Positions 1-10,008 of a DNA stretch of 41,869 nucleotides are shown here, piece by piece. A program made the position numbers and the translations under genes. Each line of letters begins with the position of its first letter. Position 1 is the stretch's first letter. Source of the stretch: Candidatus Wolfebacteria bacterium (lineage in GTDB: Bacteria > Patescibacteriota > Minisyncoccia > Phycocordibacterales > NVSU01); contig NVSU01000010.1 of the NCBI GenBank assembly GCA_002401345.1, positions 82 to 41,950 of the forward strand. Direction: 5' to 3'. The notes below the pieces were generated by a model that had not been told where the DNA came from, did no database searches, and was given only the letters and a program-made list of their open reading frames with translations.

Positions 1-1329
1 AATAATTATGTGATTGATACAGATCTACCAAGTGGTATCATTTCAACAGTCAGTCCAAGTACAGATACGTCTCAAGTAGGAAATACAGTAAGACTTACTC
101 TTACTGAAGATGCTAATGAGACAGGATTAATACTTGCAGGAACCATAAATGGAGCTACGGGAACCAATGTAGTCGATAACGGAAACGGAACATATACAAT
201 TGATTATGTTATTACAACCGAAGAAACATCTGTTGCTTCAGGTGAACTCACTGCATCACTTACACTTACCGATACAGCCGGCAATGTATCTACAGCAATA
301 ACTTCAATTCCTGCCAATACTCTCATAATTGATACAACTCCGATTGTAACAGTGACAGGTGTTCTACCAGAACAAACTGGAGGGACAGTGTCCTCAGCAG
401 TATTTAATCCACCTACACCACCAGAGCCTGTTGTTATCGTTATAAGGGAAGGAGGATTTGGAGTTTCAATAAATGAAGGGGCTCCTACAACTCCAAGTCG
501 CGATGTAACACTCATGCTTCGTCTAGGCCCTGATACAAAAAGAATCGCACTCTCTAATACAACAGACTTCGAGAATGCCCTACAAGAGCCTGCTCAAGAA
601 ATAAAAGCATGGGATCTTTGTTCAGGTGCCATATGTGTGGATGGTGTCTATACTGTGTTTGCGAAATTCTTCACTCGATTTGGAATTGCATCCGAAACAA
701 TATTCGATACTATTACACTGATTAGTGATGGTGTCGTACCACCCACAATAGAACCTCTCTTCGCTACAAGTCTCGAGCGGGGAGATAGAGGAGACGACGT
801 CACACGATTACAACAGTTACTTGCACGTGACTCAACTATATATCCGGAAGGCATTGTCTCAGGATTCTTTGGAAGTCTCACCGAACGTGCAGTAGGACGA
901 TTCCAATTGAAAAATGAAGTACTGAGCTCGTCAGTAAGTGGGGGATATGAAAGAGTAGGACCACGTACACGAGCGAAGCTTAATGAGGTATTTGGAGGAG
1001 CGATACCAGTTATACCGATTACACCATCTCCAGTAGTAGTTGAACCACTCGTTCCGACTCTACCACCCATTACAGGACCTCTCTTCGCTACAAGTCTCCA
1101 GCGAGGAGATAGAGGAGATGATGTCACACGACTACAACAGTTACTTGCAGTTGATCCGTTTATATATCCAGAAGCTATTGTTTCGGGATTTTTCGGAAGT
1201 CTCACCGAGCGTGCAGTAGGACGATTCCAAATAACATATGGAGTCGTGAGCTCTCCAACAAGTGGAGGATATGGAAGAGTGGGGCCACGTACCAGAGCGA
1301 AGCTTCAGGAAATATATGGACAAAAATAA
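1..1329 (+). CDS. Partial secreted/surface protein: bacterial Ig-like repeat plus two C-terminal peptidoglycan-binding-like (PG_binding_1) repeats
   Basis: Frame is open to the window edge (NNYVIDTDLPSG...); two near-identical ~80-aa repeats (PLFATSLxRGDRGDDVTRLQQLLA...GFFGSLTERAVGRFQ...GPRTRAKL). Confidence 0.8.
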   Translation, partial: NNYVIDTDLPSGIISTVSPSTDTSQVGNTVRLTLTEDANETGLILAGTINGATGTNVVDNGNGTYTIDYVITTEETSVASGELTASLTLTDTAGNVSTAITSIPANTLIIDTTPIVTVTGVLPEQTGGTVSSAVFNPPTPPEPVVIVIREGGFGVSINEGAPTTPSRDVTLMLRLGPDTKRIALSNTTDFENALQEPAQEIKAWDLCSGAICVDGVYTVFAKFFTRFGIASETIFDTITLISDGVVPPTIEPLFATSLERGDRGDDVTRLQQLLARDSTIYPEGIVSGFFGSLTERAVGRFQLKNEVLSSSVSGGYERVGPRTRAKLNEVFGGAIPVIPITPSPVVVEPLVPTLPPITGPLFATSLQRGDRGDDVTRLQQLLAVDPFIYPEAIVSGFFGSLTERAVGRFQITYGVVSSPTSGGYGRVGPRTRAKLQEIYGQK

Positions 1330-1447
1330 ATAAAGCAACACGAATGTATTTTCACCAACTGAGATACTATTTTTCTATCCATGAGAGATAAAAACCTTTT
1401 ATATTAAAACTTGCTATATAGCTATATAGTTTATATAATTAACACAC

Positions 1448-1506
1448 GCGTCATAATTGTGATGATTCCTCGATAAGTCGAGACCAGCACAAGTGGCGTT
1501 TTTTTT
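1448..1506 (+). promoter_or_regulatory. Structured, T-run-ended hairpin element (terminator or attenuator) upstream of the sensor/pilus cluster
   Basis: GCGTCATAATTGTGAT...CTCGATAAGTCGAG...CACAAGTGGCG followed by T8; outer arms CGTCA/TGGCG and TTGTG/CACAA, inner hairpin CTCGA-TAAG-TCGAG. First 16 nt recur at 12710-12725 on the minus strand. Confidence 0.55.
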
Positions 1507-1661
1507 GTTGGAAATTTCTGAATCATAGATGTTATTGGTCGTTACATGCTAACGGAAAATATACATGACTTACATTAATTTTATTAAATTTTTGTCCACG
1601 AGGATTTGGATATTGAGGATAATGAAACAAAAGACAGTTACAATTTTTAAAATGTATCGTA

Positions 1662-2663
1662 ATGAGTGGGAATAAAAAAAATATAACAGTTATTATAGTT
1701 ATTATAGTTGGTGTTGCATTACTCGTAACATTTTTTGCATTACGTGTATATGCAAAGGAACGTATCGTAACTATTGGGATTGCGCGCTGGGTTTCAAATC
1801 CAGAATATGACAGAAATATTCAGGGATTCAAGAGTGGACTTGTGGATGCAGGATTCATTGAAGGTGTAAATATTAGATATATTATTGAAAATCCGGAAGC
1901 AGATAAAGCAGTACAAAGAAATATCATTCAATCCTTTATTGATAAAAAAGTTGATCTAGTATACTCACTCACCACACCAGGTACACTCATTGCTAAAGAA
2001 ATGATTACTGATACACCAATTGTCTTTTCTATTGTTACATACCCTGTAGAAGCAGGCATTATTGAATCAACTGAATCTTCAGGTAATAATCTTGTTGGAA
2101 CAAGAAATTATATTTCTGTATCAAGACAGTTCAATCAGATCACACGAGTAGTTGAAAATGCAAAGAATATTGCATTTATTCATCGTAAAGATGAGCCCAA
2201 TTCGGTTATTCAGGAAGAAGAGTTTGGAGATTATTTGAAAAAACAAGGAATTGAGATTTACGATGTTGCTGCAGTAACTCTTGATGACATACGATCGCGG
2301 CTTAGCCATCTCATTAATGAGATGGACGCATTGTATGCTGCGTGTGACACATTAATACAAAGTGGCGGAGAAGAGCTTGTGATTCAAATAAGTAAAATAT
2401 ACGGAAAACCGAGTTTCACGTGCAATAAAGACGGTGTATTAAAAGGAGCACTGATTGGAAATGTTGCTGACTTTTATAATATAGGAAAACTCTCAGGAGA
2501 TAAGGCAGCGCTTATTCTACGAGGAGCCAAGCCATCACAGCTTTTTACTGATTCACATAGGGGAGATTATCTTATGGTGAATTTGAATACAGCAGCAGAG
2601 CTGGGAATAGATATTACAAAAGATGTACTTAATGATGCAAAAGAAATTATATTGCATGACTAA
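1662..2663 (+). CDS. ABC transporter substrate-binding protein-like (DUF534/TrpX type), N-terminally membrane anchored
   Basis: N-terminal TM helix followed by TIGIARWVSNPEYDRNIQGFKSGLVDAGFIEGVNIRY... typical of ABC_sub_bind family; no ABC ATPase or permease nearby. Confidence 0.75.
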   Translation: MSGNKKNITVIIVIIVGVALLVTFFALRVYAKERIVTIGIARWVSNPEYDRNIQGFKSGLVDAGFIEGVNIRYIIENPEADKAVQRNIIQSFIDKKVDLVYSLTTPGTLIAKEMITDTPIVFSIVTYPVEAGIIESTESSGNNLVGTRNYISVSRQFNQITRVVENAKNIAFIHRKDEPNSVIQEEEFGDYLKKQGIEIYDVAAVTLDDIRSRLSHLINEMDALYAACDTLIQSGGEELVIQISKIYGKPSFTCNKDGVLKGALIGNVADFYNIGKLSGDKAALILRGAKPSQLFTDSHRGDYLMVNLNTAAELGIDITKDVLNDAKEIILHD

Positions 2664-2666
2664 TAT

Positions 2667-3542
2667 ATGAAAATTAGAACCAGAATACATATAAATGGAT
2701 TTGTTTCACTTATACTTGTTATTTTTCTTGGTGCATTATTTATTTTAGCTAGTCAGCAATTAAGGCGTGTTCAAGAAGTAAATGATATTGTTGATGAAAT
2801 AGTAGTAGGGGTATTTGAATTAAGTGTACTCACCAGTGAATACATAGCACATGGTGAAGAACACACTGAGATTGAGTGGCAGTTAAAACACGATACCCTT
2901 ACTGAAATTTTTGTATTAACAGAATTTAATGATCTTCTACAGAAGCGGGTTTTTGAACGGATAGGAAAGAGACATAATGAAATGAAATCGATATTTAATC
3001 AACTGTTAGAAAATCCCGAAAAAGAACTTGAAGCACGTCTTATTAGACAATTATCAGTCAAGTCACAGTCAATAGTTGTAGATGCACATATCTTTAGTGA
3101 AATCAGCAGAATTCAGGTATCACAGGGTCAACAACAAATTAATATTCTGACGATATTATTTATAAGTTTGCTTATTTTTATTTTGATTGGAAGTTCATTG
3201 TATGTATCAAATCTTGTTTCAATACCAATTGGAAAGCTAGTACAAGGAGCAGAAATAATCGGCAAAGGGAGCCTGAAACACAGAATTGATATTGACAGTA
3301 AAGATGAACTCGGTCAGCTTGCTGAGGCCTTTAATGAAATGACAATAAAACTAAAAAAATCATACTCTAACTTGGAGGGTAAAGTAATAGAAAAGACAAA
3401 AAAACTTGAGGAATCCAGGATGGAACTTAAAAAACAGATTGAGGATCTAGAAAGAGCTACCAAGGTAATGGTTGGTCGGGAACTGGAGATGGTGGAAATG
3501 AAAAAGCGGATTAATGAATTAGAAAGTGATACTAAAAAATAA
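2667..3542 (+). CDS. HAMP-domain membrane receptor without a kinase output domain
   Basis: Two TM segments, HAMP (SIPIGKLVQGAEIIGKGSLKHRIDIDSKDELGQLAEAFNEM), coiled coil ending RATKVMVGRELEMVEMKKRINELE, then stop. Confidence 0.75.
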   Translation: MKIRTRIHINGFVSLILVIFLGALFILASQQLRRVQEVNDIVDEIVVGVFELSVLTSEYIAHGEEHTEIEWQLKHDTLTEIFVLTEFNDLLQKRVFERIGKRHNEMKSIFNQLLENPEKELEARLIRQLSVKSQSIVVDAHIFSEISRIQVSQGQQQINILTILFISLLIFILIGSSLYVSNLVSIPIGKLVQGAEIIGKGSLKHRIDIDSKDELGQLAEAFNEMTIKLKKSYSNLEGKVIEKTKKLEESRMELKKQIEDLERATKVMVGRELEMVEMKKRINELESDTKK

Positions 3543-3555
3543 CTATAAATAGAGT

Positions 3556-5637
3556 ATGTTGAAACGTTTAAAAATTGAGACAAAATTAATTATCAGCTTT
3601 TTAATAGTTTCATTACTGGTTGTAGTGATCGGATATATATCTCTCAATGAAATAAAAAAAGTACAGGAGGCATTTGATGAAGTAATAAATATTCATAGTC
3701 CTCCTGGGCATGCAATTGAGAGTATGTTACAGCTTAGTTTAATACAGAGAAGACTAGTAGATCAATATACAATTTCGGAAAAGGAAACAATCTTACGACA
3801 ATACAATCAACTTAAAAAATTATTAATAAATGATCGTGAGGTGTTAGAGAGACACTATGTGGGCGATGAAGAAAAAAACGTATTGATAAATATGCGAAAA
3901 CAGCATACTGATTACAATGGCCTTATAGAAAGTTATTTTGCTCTATTTAATGAAAATCCGAATGATGTAAAAACATTGGATATAAAAAAGGTTGAAATAG
4001 ATGTGGTAGGTGATAAATTGATAGAATTTCACGATTCATTGTTTGCATTTAAAGAAAGCGATATTAGGGAATTAAAACATATTGCCGATACATCTGTCGA
4101 GAATGCCCAACGAAGAATATTAATCTTATTATTAGTATTTTTATTCTATTCTGTGATTCTTGGAGTACTTATTGCTAGATCAATTTCAAAGCCAATCAAA
4201 AAATTGAATGACGCAACAAAAATAATTGGTAAAGGTAACCTCTTTTATCAGATTAATATTAAGAATAAGGATGAAATTGGAGAGTTGGCAAGTGCATTTA
4301 ATCAAATGTCTGAGGATTTAAGAGAACGAGGTAAAGAAGTTAGAGAACAAGAAAAAAAGACTATTGAGAATGCTACTGAATTATCTAAAAAAATATCAGA
4401 CTTAGAAGCCATGCGATCTGCATTGTTAAATGTTACTGAAGATACAAATAAAAAAAGTGATAGATTGATCAAAGCTCACAAAGAATTAGAAGAGGCGAAA
4501 AGAAAATTTGAGGCGATTTTAGCGTCTATCGGAGACGCAGTGGTGGCCTGCGATAAAAAAGGAAATATAATACTCTTTAATGGTGTAGCAGAGGAACTTA
4601 CTGGATTTTCTGCCAAAGAAGTTATTGGTGGACATTATAGTGACTATGTCAGATTTGTGGAAGAAGATACAAATAAGCCTATTTCAGATTTGGTTGATAA
4701 AGTTATAAAAACTGGTATAAGAACAAAGATGGGCAGTCACACAATGTTAATCCATAAAGATGGACAAAAGATACCGGTGGCAGATATTGCTACTCCAATA
4801 AAGGAAATAAATGGTGATGTGATAGGATGTGTTATTGTTTTTCGTGATGTAATTCATGAATGGGAAATTGACAAAATGAAAACAGAGTTTGTTTCAGTAG
4901 CATCTCATCAACTTAAAACACCACTGACAGCGATTAGTTGGTTTGTGGAAATGCTGAATTCGGGAGAGGTAGGAGAATTAAAAGATAAACAAAAAGAATA
5001 TATGACAGACATTTATCAATCTAATAAGAGAATGATAACACTGGTGGATGACTTATTGAATGTGTCCCGACTTGAAACGGGTACACTTGAGATTAAAACT
5101 ACTCCGCTGCAATTTGAAAGAATAATTGAAAATACTATTAAAGACCATGAGGCGTTAATATCTCAAAAAAAATGTCACGTAATTTTTGAAAGACCCACCT
5201 CACCATTACCTGATATCTTATTAGATGAATCTTTAATCAGGCAAGTTGTGAGCAATCTCTTGAATAATGCCATTAGTTATTCAGAAGAGAAATGTACTAT
5301 AGTGATAAAATTAGAAAAAAGGAGCGATAAATACATTCTTAGTGTGTCAGATAATGGCATTGGTATTCCTAAAGATACACAGAAGTGGATTTTTCAAAAA
5401 TTTTTTAGAGCTGACAATGCTCAAAAAATACAAACAGAAGGAACCGGACTTGGTCTTTATATATCAAAGATGATCTTAGAGAATTCTGGAGGAAAAATTT
5501 GGTTCGAATCACCCTCATTAGTTAAAGATACCTCAGGAAAAGAAGAAAAATATTCGACATCATTTTATATCTCTATTCCTCTTGAGGGCATGAAACAGAA
5601 AAAAAGAAAAACAACATTGATAGCTAAAAAAATATAA
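3556..5637 (+). CDS. Membrane sensor histidine kinase (HAMP-PAS-HisKA-HATPase)
   Basis: HAMP, PAS (ILASIGDAVVACDKKGNIILFNGVAEELTGF), HisKA (FVSVASHQLKTPLTAISW), HATPase (NNAISYSEE, DNGIGIP, GTGLGLYISKMI). Confidence 0.93.
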   Translation: MLKRLKIETKLIISFLIVSLLVVVIGYISLNEIKKVQEAFDEVINIHSPPGHAIESMLQLSLIQRRLVDQYTISEKETILRQYNQLKKLLINDREVLERHYVGDEEKNVLINMRKQHTDYNGLIESYFALFNENPNDVKTLDIKKVEIDVVGDKLIEFHDSLFAFKESDIRELKHIADTSVENAQRRILILLLVFLFYSVILGVLIARSISKPIKKLNDATKIIGKGNLFYQINIKNKDEIGELASAFNQMSEDLRERGKEVREQEKKTIENATELSKKISDLEAMRSALLNVTEDTNKKSDRLIKAHKELEEAKRKFEAILASIGDAVVACDKKGNIILFNGVAEELTGFSAKEVIGGHYSDYVRFVEEDTNKPISDLVDKVIKTGIRTKMGSHTMLIHKDGQKIPVADIATPIKEINGDVIGCVIVFRDVIHEWEIDKMKTEFVSVASHQLKTPLTAISWFVEMLNSGEVGELKDKQKEYMTDIYQSNKRMITLVDDLLNVSRLETGTLEIKTTPLQFERIIENTIKDHEALISQKKCHVIFERPTSPLPDILLDESLIRQVVSNLLNNAISYSEEKCTIVIKLEKRSDKYILSVSDNGIGIPKDTQKWIFQKFFRADNAQKIQTEGTGLGLYISKMILENSGGKIWFESPSLVKDTSGKEEKYSTSFYISIPLEGMKQKKRKTTLIAKKI

Positions 5638-5644
5638 TAATTTT

Positions 5645-6067
5645 ATGCTCGATAAAAAATACAATATTTTAGTTGCTGAGGACGATAAATATCTTATGAA
5701 GGCCTTTAAAGATAAATTAGAAAGGGAAGGTTTTGGTGTGAATATTGCAGTAGATGGCGAGCAAGCAATACTAGAACTAAAAAAAGAACAACCTGATCTT
5801 ATTCTTCTAGATTTAGTGATGCCGATAAAAAATGGTTTTGAAGTTTTAGAGGAGATTAAATTGTCAGATGAATATAAAAATATTCCAGTAATTATTCTTT
5901 CTAATTTAGGACAAGGATCCGATATTAAAAAAGGTCTTGAATTGGGGGCTGTTGATTATCTTATTAAATCAGATTTTACCATTCATTCCATAGTAGAAAA
6001 AGTAAAAGAGCATTTAGTAAAGAAAGAATTAAAAAGCATGAATTATGAATCCCGTAGTAGAAAATGA
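5645..6067 (+). CDS. Response regulator receiver (CheY-like) protein; last residues encoded by an inserted repeat
   Basis: LVAEDDKYL...PDLILLDLVMPIKNGFEVLEEI...VIILSNLG...DYLIKSDF; C-terminus ESRSRK is read from the repeat beginning at 6050. Confidence 0.92.
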   Translation: MLDKKYNILVAEDDKYLMKAFKDKLEREGFGVNIAVDGEQAILELKKEQPDLILLDLVMPIKNGFEVLEEIKLSDEYKNIPVIILSNLGQGSDIKKGLELGAVDYLIKSDFTIHSIVEKVKEHLVKKELKSMNYESRSRK

Positions 6068-6180
6068 CATTAGTGGGATAGTATATTATTGATATGAACA
6101 ACATAATTCGAAACTTTATAAATAATTTAAATTTTGGTTCACATGCTCTTGAAGGAGCAATGCCATTTTTCACTACGGGA
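6050..6180 (+). repeat. TIR element unit 1 (TCCCGTAGTAG family), upstream of pilB
   Basis: TCCCGTAGTAGAAAATGACAT...ATGCCATTTTTCACTACGGGA; ends complementary 19/21; bounded by TGAA (6046-6049 and 6181-6184). Confidence 0.9.
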
Positions 6181-6184
6181 TGAA

Positions 6185-6317
6185 TCCCGTAGTAGAAAAT
6201 TACATTGAGAGAAATTTATATTTTATACATCATAATATGAATCGGAATTATACAAATAATAAAAAAAACGATGACGTATACGCTCCTCAAAGAGCTATGC
6301 CATTTTTCACTACGGGA
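6185..6317 (+). repeat. TIR element unit 2, tandem with unit 1; final A is the A of the pilB ATG
   Basis: Same ends as unit 1; followed by TGAA at 6318-6321. Confidence 0.9.
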
Positions 6318-8053
6318 TGAAAATAACGAGTGATACACTTAGGGAATTATTAATGAAGCCCGGTCATATAGCTGAGGTTGATTTTGAACTGGCGGTGAAA
6401 GAGTCAGAAAAAAAGAACACTTCACTAGAACGTTTTCTGGTCGAAAAAGGATTAATTTCAGATGTAAATCTTGGTAAAACTATTGCTAATGCGTTCGATG
6501 TTCTCTTTATTGATTTGCAAAAAACAAAAATTTCTGATGATTTATTACATTTTATACCTGAGGTGGTGGCTCGTACACAGCACGTTATTGTATTTGAGCA
6601 AGATAATGATCGTCTTAAGGTAGCCACATCTAATCTTGATAATTACGAATTTATTAATCTTCTTAAAAAAAAGACCGGACGAGCAATAGATGTGTATTAC
6701 GCAACACCGTTAGGTATAAAAGAGGCTTTAAAATACTACAGAAGTGATGTAAGAGATCAGATTAAAAATTTTATCAAGGAGTTGCAGATACATCCAGAGA
6801 ATGAAGAACACATTGTTACATTGGTAAATCTTTTTCTTGAATATGCTCACGATAGCAGGGCATCAGATATTCATTTAGAGCCATTAGAAAATAATGTGTT
6901 AGTTCGTTTTCGAATTGATGGAGTATTACATGAAATAGTCGAATATCCACGTACACTACATGAAAAGATTGTTTCAAGAATCAAAATAATGGCTCGACTA
7001 CGTACTGATGAACATGCAGCAGCGCAAGATGGAAGATTTAGTTTTTCTCCGGAGCATTTTGATCACTCAGTCGAAGATACAGCTACAGAGGTCTCTTGGA
7101 CATCAATCGCTAATAAGTTTGATGTACGGGTGTCTGTATTGCCAATTACCGATGGGGAGAATATTGTTATGCGACTTTTGACGGACAACTCACGAAGGTT
7201 ACTTCTCGAGGACTTGGGACTCTCGGAGGATGATTTGCAAACAATAACACGTGCAGCTATAAAACCTCATGGCATGCTTTTATCCGTGGGTCCAACTGGA
7301 TCAGGTAAAACAACGACATTGTATGGTATTTTACAGATCTTGAATACATCAGAGGTAAATATTATGACTATTGAGGATCCAGTTGAATATGACATGGAGC
7401 ATATTCAACAAACACAGGTAAACCAAAGTAAGAAACTCACATTTGTAACGGGCTTACGCTCAATCATCAGACAGGACCCTGACATTATTATGGTTGGGGA
7501 AGTACGAGATAAGGAAACAGCTGCAATTGCAGTTAATGCCGCAATGACAGGACACTTACTTCTTTCGACACTTCATTCAAATGATGCGGCAACTACATTT
7601 CCTCGTCTTATTGATATGGGAATAGAACCCTTTTTAGTTTCTTCTTCAATTAATGTAGTGATGGCACAAAGATTAGTGCGTAGAATCTGCCAGAAGTGCA
7701 GAATAAGCTATACCTTAAATGAAGAAGATTTGAAAATGTTAGAGTCTGAAGGTGAATTTCTTAAAATGGCCGAGCAGTTTTTTGAGAAAAAAGAATTTCT
7801 AAAATCGACCTTTTATAAGGGTGCAGGATGTAAAACGTGTGGTGATACAGGTTATAGTGGTCGAATTGGTATTTTTGAAGTATTAGAGATTGTTGAAGAT
7901 CTCCGCATTCTTATTTCTCAAAAAGTATCTGCTGATGTGATTGATAAAAAAGCAAAAGAACTTGGAATGACTCCTATGTTTTTTGATGGCCTCACAAAAG
8001 TATTTAAGGGAATTACTACTTTGGAAGAGATAATGAGAGTAATTAAAACATAG
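6317..8053 (+). CDS. pilB: Type IV pilus assembly ATPase PilB
   Basis: GspE N-domain, Walker A GPTGSGKTTTLY, Walker B/His box DPDIIMVGEVRD, tetra-Cys CQKC...CKTCGDTGYSGRIGIFEVL. Confidence 0.96.
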   Translation: MKITSDTLRELLMKPGHIAEVDFELAVKESEKKNTSLERFLVEKGLISDVNLGKTIANAFDVLFIDLQKTKISDDLLHFIPEVVARTQHVIVFEQDNDRLKVATSNLDNYEFINLLKKKTGRAIDVYYATPLGIKEALKYYRSDVRDQIKNFIKELQIHPENEEHIVTLVNLFLEYAHDSRASDIHLEPLENNVLVRFRIDGVLHEIVEYPRTLHEKIVSRIKIMARLRTDEHAAAQDGRFSFSPEHFDHSVEDTATEVSWTSIANKFDVRVSVLPITDGENIVMRLLTDNSRRLLLEDLGLSEDDLQTITRAAIKPHGMLLSVGPTGSGKTTTLYGILQILNTSEVNIMTIEDPVEYDMEHIQQTQVNQSKKLTFVTGLRSIIRQDPDIIMVGEVRDKETAAIAVNAAMTGHLLLSTLHSNDAATTFPRLIDMGIEPFLVSSSINVVMAQRLVRRICQKCRISYTLNEEDLKMLESEGEFLKMAEQFFEKKEFLKSTFYKGAGCKTCGDTGYSGRIGIFEVLEIVEDLRILISQKVSADVIDKKAKELGMTPMFFDGLTKVFKGITTLEEIMRVIKT

Positions 8054-8068
8054 ATTAAAAGAATATAT

Positions 8069-9121
8069 ATGTTTATTTTCAATAGAATTTCATCGCAAGA
8101 AAAAATGGATTTCATTAAAGGTCTATCCATAATGCTCAGAAGCGGTATTGCTATTGATGAGGCGTTGGTTTCTTTGGCGACACAGACAAAATCAAAAGTA
8201 TTCAGAAATTCTATTTATAAAGTGAAACACAGGGTCGAAATGGGAGTATCTCTTTCAGAGGCGTTTAATAGAGAACAAAACGTGTTTGGAAGTGTGTATA
8301 TTGGTTTACTTAAAGCTGGTGAGGCAAGTGGAACATTAGTTGAAAATTTATCTTTTTTAGCGGATTGGTTAGAGCGCAATCATAACTTACATCAAGAGAT
8401 ACGCGCGGCGATGTTTTATCCAAAATTTGTACTTGTTACTACATTTTTACTCGGAGGGGGATTGTCTGTGTTTATCTTACCCAGGCTCATACCTCTTTTT
8501 CAGCAGCTTCGTGTTGAATTACCACTAGCAACCCAACTACTACTATCTTTTTCTTTATTTATTGAAAAGTATTGGTACGCAGTTCTTGTTGGTATTATTT
8601 TACTAATTATAGGTCTTAGGTTTATAAGTAGATATAAACCTGTTCGAAGAGTGTTTCATTTATTACATCTTAAAACTCCATTTATAGGTGGTTTAATGAC
8701 TGACTATCAATTGGCACTTGTGTCACAACTCTTCTTTACTCTTTTCAAAAGTGGACTTTCTATTAATGAGTCATTGGAAATTACCGGCGAGGCAGTAACT
8801 AATATTCGCTATCAAGATTCAATTGAGAAAATCAGACAGAGAGTCTTGAAAGGTACCACTCTTTCATATGCGATGAGTGAGTATCCAAAACTGTATCCCA
8901 AAAATATGATACATATCATTGCGAACGGTGAGGAAAGTGGTACCCTGGATGATTCGTTCTTGTATCTGACCGAATTTTATTCAAAAGAGGTGAGCAATAA
9001 GGTAAAGAAGTTACCAATAATAATAGAGCCAATATTACTTATTGTAATAGCGATCGTGGTTGGATTTGTGGCACTTTCAATTATCACACCGATATATGAA
9101 TTAACACGAGGCATACGTTAG
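8069..9121 (+). CDS. pilC: Type IV pilus inner membrane protein PilC
   Basis: T2SF domains: LSIMLRSGIAIDEAL, GLLKAGEASGTLVENL, LFKSGLSINESLEI, IANGEESGTLDDSF. Confidence 0.94.
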   Translation: MFIFNRISSQEKMDFIKGLSIMLRSGIAIDEALVSLATQTKSKVFRNSIYKVKHRVEMGVSLSEAFNREQNVFGSVYIGLLKAGEASGTLVENLSFLADWLERNHNLHQEIRAAMFYPKFVLVTTFLLGGGLSVFILPRLIPLFQQLRVELPLATQLLLSFSLFIEKYWYAVLVGIILLIIGLRFISRYKPVRRVFHLLHLKTPFIGGLMTDYQLALVSQLFFTLFKSGLSINESLEITGEAVTNIRYQDSIEKIRQRVLKGTTLSYAMSEYPKLYPKNMIHIIANGEESGTLDDSFLYLTEFYSKEVSNKVKKLPIIIEPILLIVIAIVVGFVALSIITPIYELTRGIR

Positions 9122-9126
9122 TAAAT

Positions 9127-9555
9127 ATGAAAGGTTTTACCATATTAGAATTATTACTCGTTATTGGTGCAGTAATTATTATTTCTGCATTAACCATTCC
9201 TATAGGTGTGCGATTTTATCAAACTCAAATTTTGAATGAAACGACGAGCGATATCTTAGGCACGCTTCGACGTTCACAAAATCAAGCTGCATTTCAGAAA
9301 AACAACAGCGCATTCGGAGTGAAGATTTTATCTGATTCATATGTGTTATTTCAGGGCAATTCTTATGTAGGTCGGACTGTAACTGAAGATGAGAGCTTTA
9401 GTTTATCTGGCGGAATTACCATAAGTGGCATAGACGAGGTTGTGTTTAATAAATTAACCGGTATCTCGAGTACAACTGGCACGATCACAGTGACTTCTGG
9501 GAGTGATAGTCAAATTCTTAATATAAATGCTCAAGGTAAAATTGAAAGGCAATGA
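9127..9555 (+). CDS. Type IV prepilin-like protein (GspH/FimT-like)
   Basis: MKGFTILELLLVIGAVIIISALTIPI prepilin signal. Confidence 0.85.
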   Translation: MKGFTILELLLVIGAVIIISALTIPIGVRFYQTQILNETTSDILGTLRRSQNQAAFQKNNSAFGVKILSDSYVLFQGNSYVGRTVTEDESFSLSGGITISGIDEVVFNKLTGISSTTGTITVTSGSDSQILNINAQGKIERQ

Positions 9556-9980
9556 AATCAATGAATTCACAAAGTGGTCAAAGTTTAATAGAGGCAGTGA
9601 TTGCCATAAGCATATTTGTAATAGGAACAGTAACTATTGGTTTTTTAGTGATAGATGCAAATGTGTCCACTAGACAAGGCAGTGAGCGCACTCAAGCTAT
9701 ACTTTTGTCAAAAGAAGGCCTGGAAGCTGCACGCTCTATTCGGGACAATGACTTTACTAATCTAACAACAGGAATGCATGGTATTGCACTATCTAGTAAT
9801 AGATGGATTTTTTCGGGTACTTCGGACATACAAGATCAATTTATGCGACAACTCACGATCTCTGATGTTGAGAGTGATATAAAAAAAATTAAAAGTGTGG
9901 TGAGCTGGCAATTTTCTGAGTCACGAGAGAGTTCAGTGACATTGGTTCAATACTTTACAGATTGGCAAAAAGACAAATGA
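9552..9980 (+). CDS. Type IV prepilin-like protein (PilV-like)
   Basis: SGQSLIEAVIAISIFVIGTVTIGFLVIDAN; RQGSERTQAILLSKEGLEAARSIRDNDF motif. Confidence 0.8.
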   Translation: MKSMNSQSGQSLIEAVIAISIFVIGTVTIGFLVIDANVSTRQGSERTQAILLSKEGLEAARSIRDNDFTNLTTGMHGIALSSNRWIFSGTSDIQDQFMRQLTISDVESDIKKIKSVVSWQFSESRESSVTLVQYFTDWQKDK

Positions 9981-10008
9981 TGTATATATTTCGAACAATA
10001 TTATTTAT

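Noticed and set aside
648-1205. 185-aa minus-strand ORF with an internal repeat
   Set aside because: Its repeat is the antisense of the duplicated peptidoglycan-binding domains of the plus-strand gene.
5976-6173. Minus-strand ORF of 65 aa across the pilB-upstream repeat
   Set aside because: Spans the repeat and antisense of the response regulator; no family resemblance, so treated as fortuitous.
6045-6321. Repeated units near pilB, murG and gltX as a CRISPR array
   Set aside because: Units are ~130 bp, mutually similar over their full length, have inverted ends, and lack short repeats with unique spacers or cas genes.
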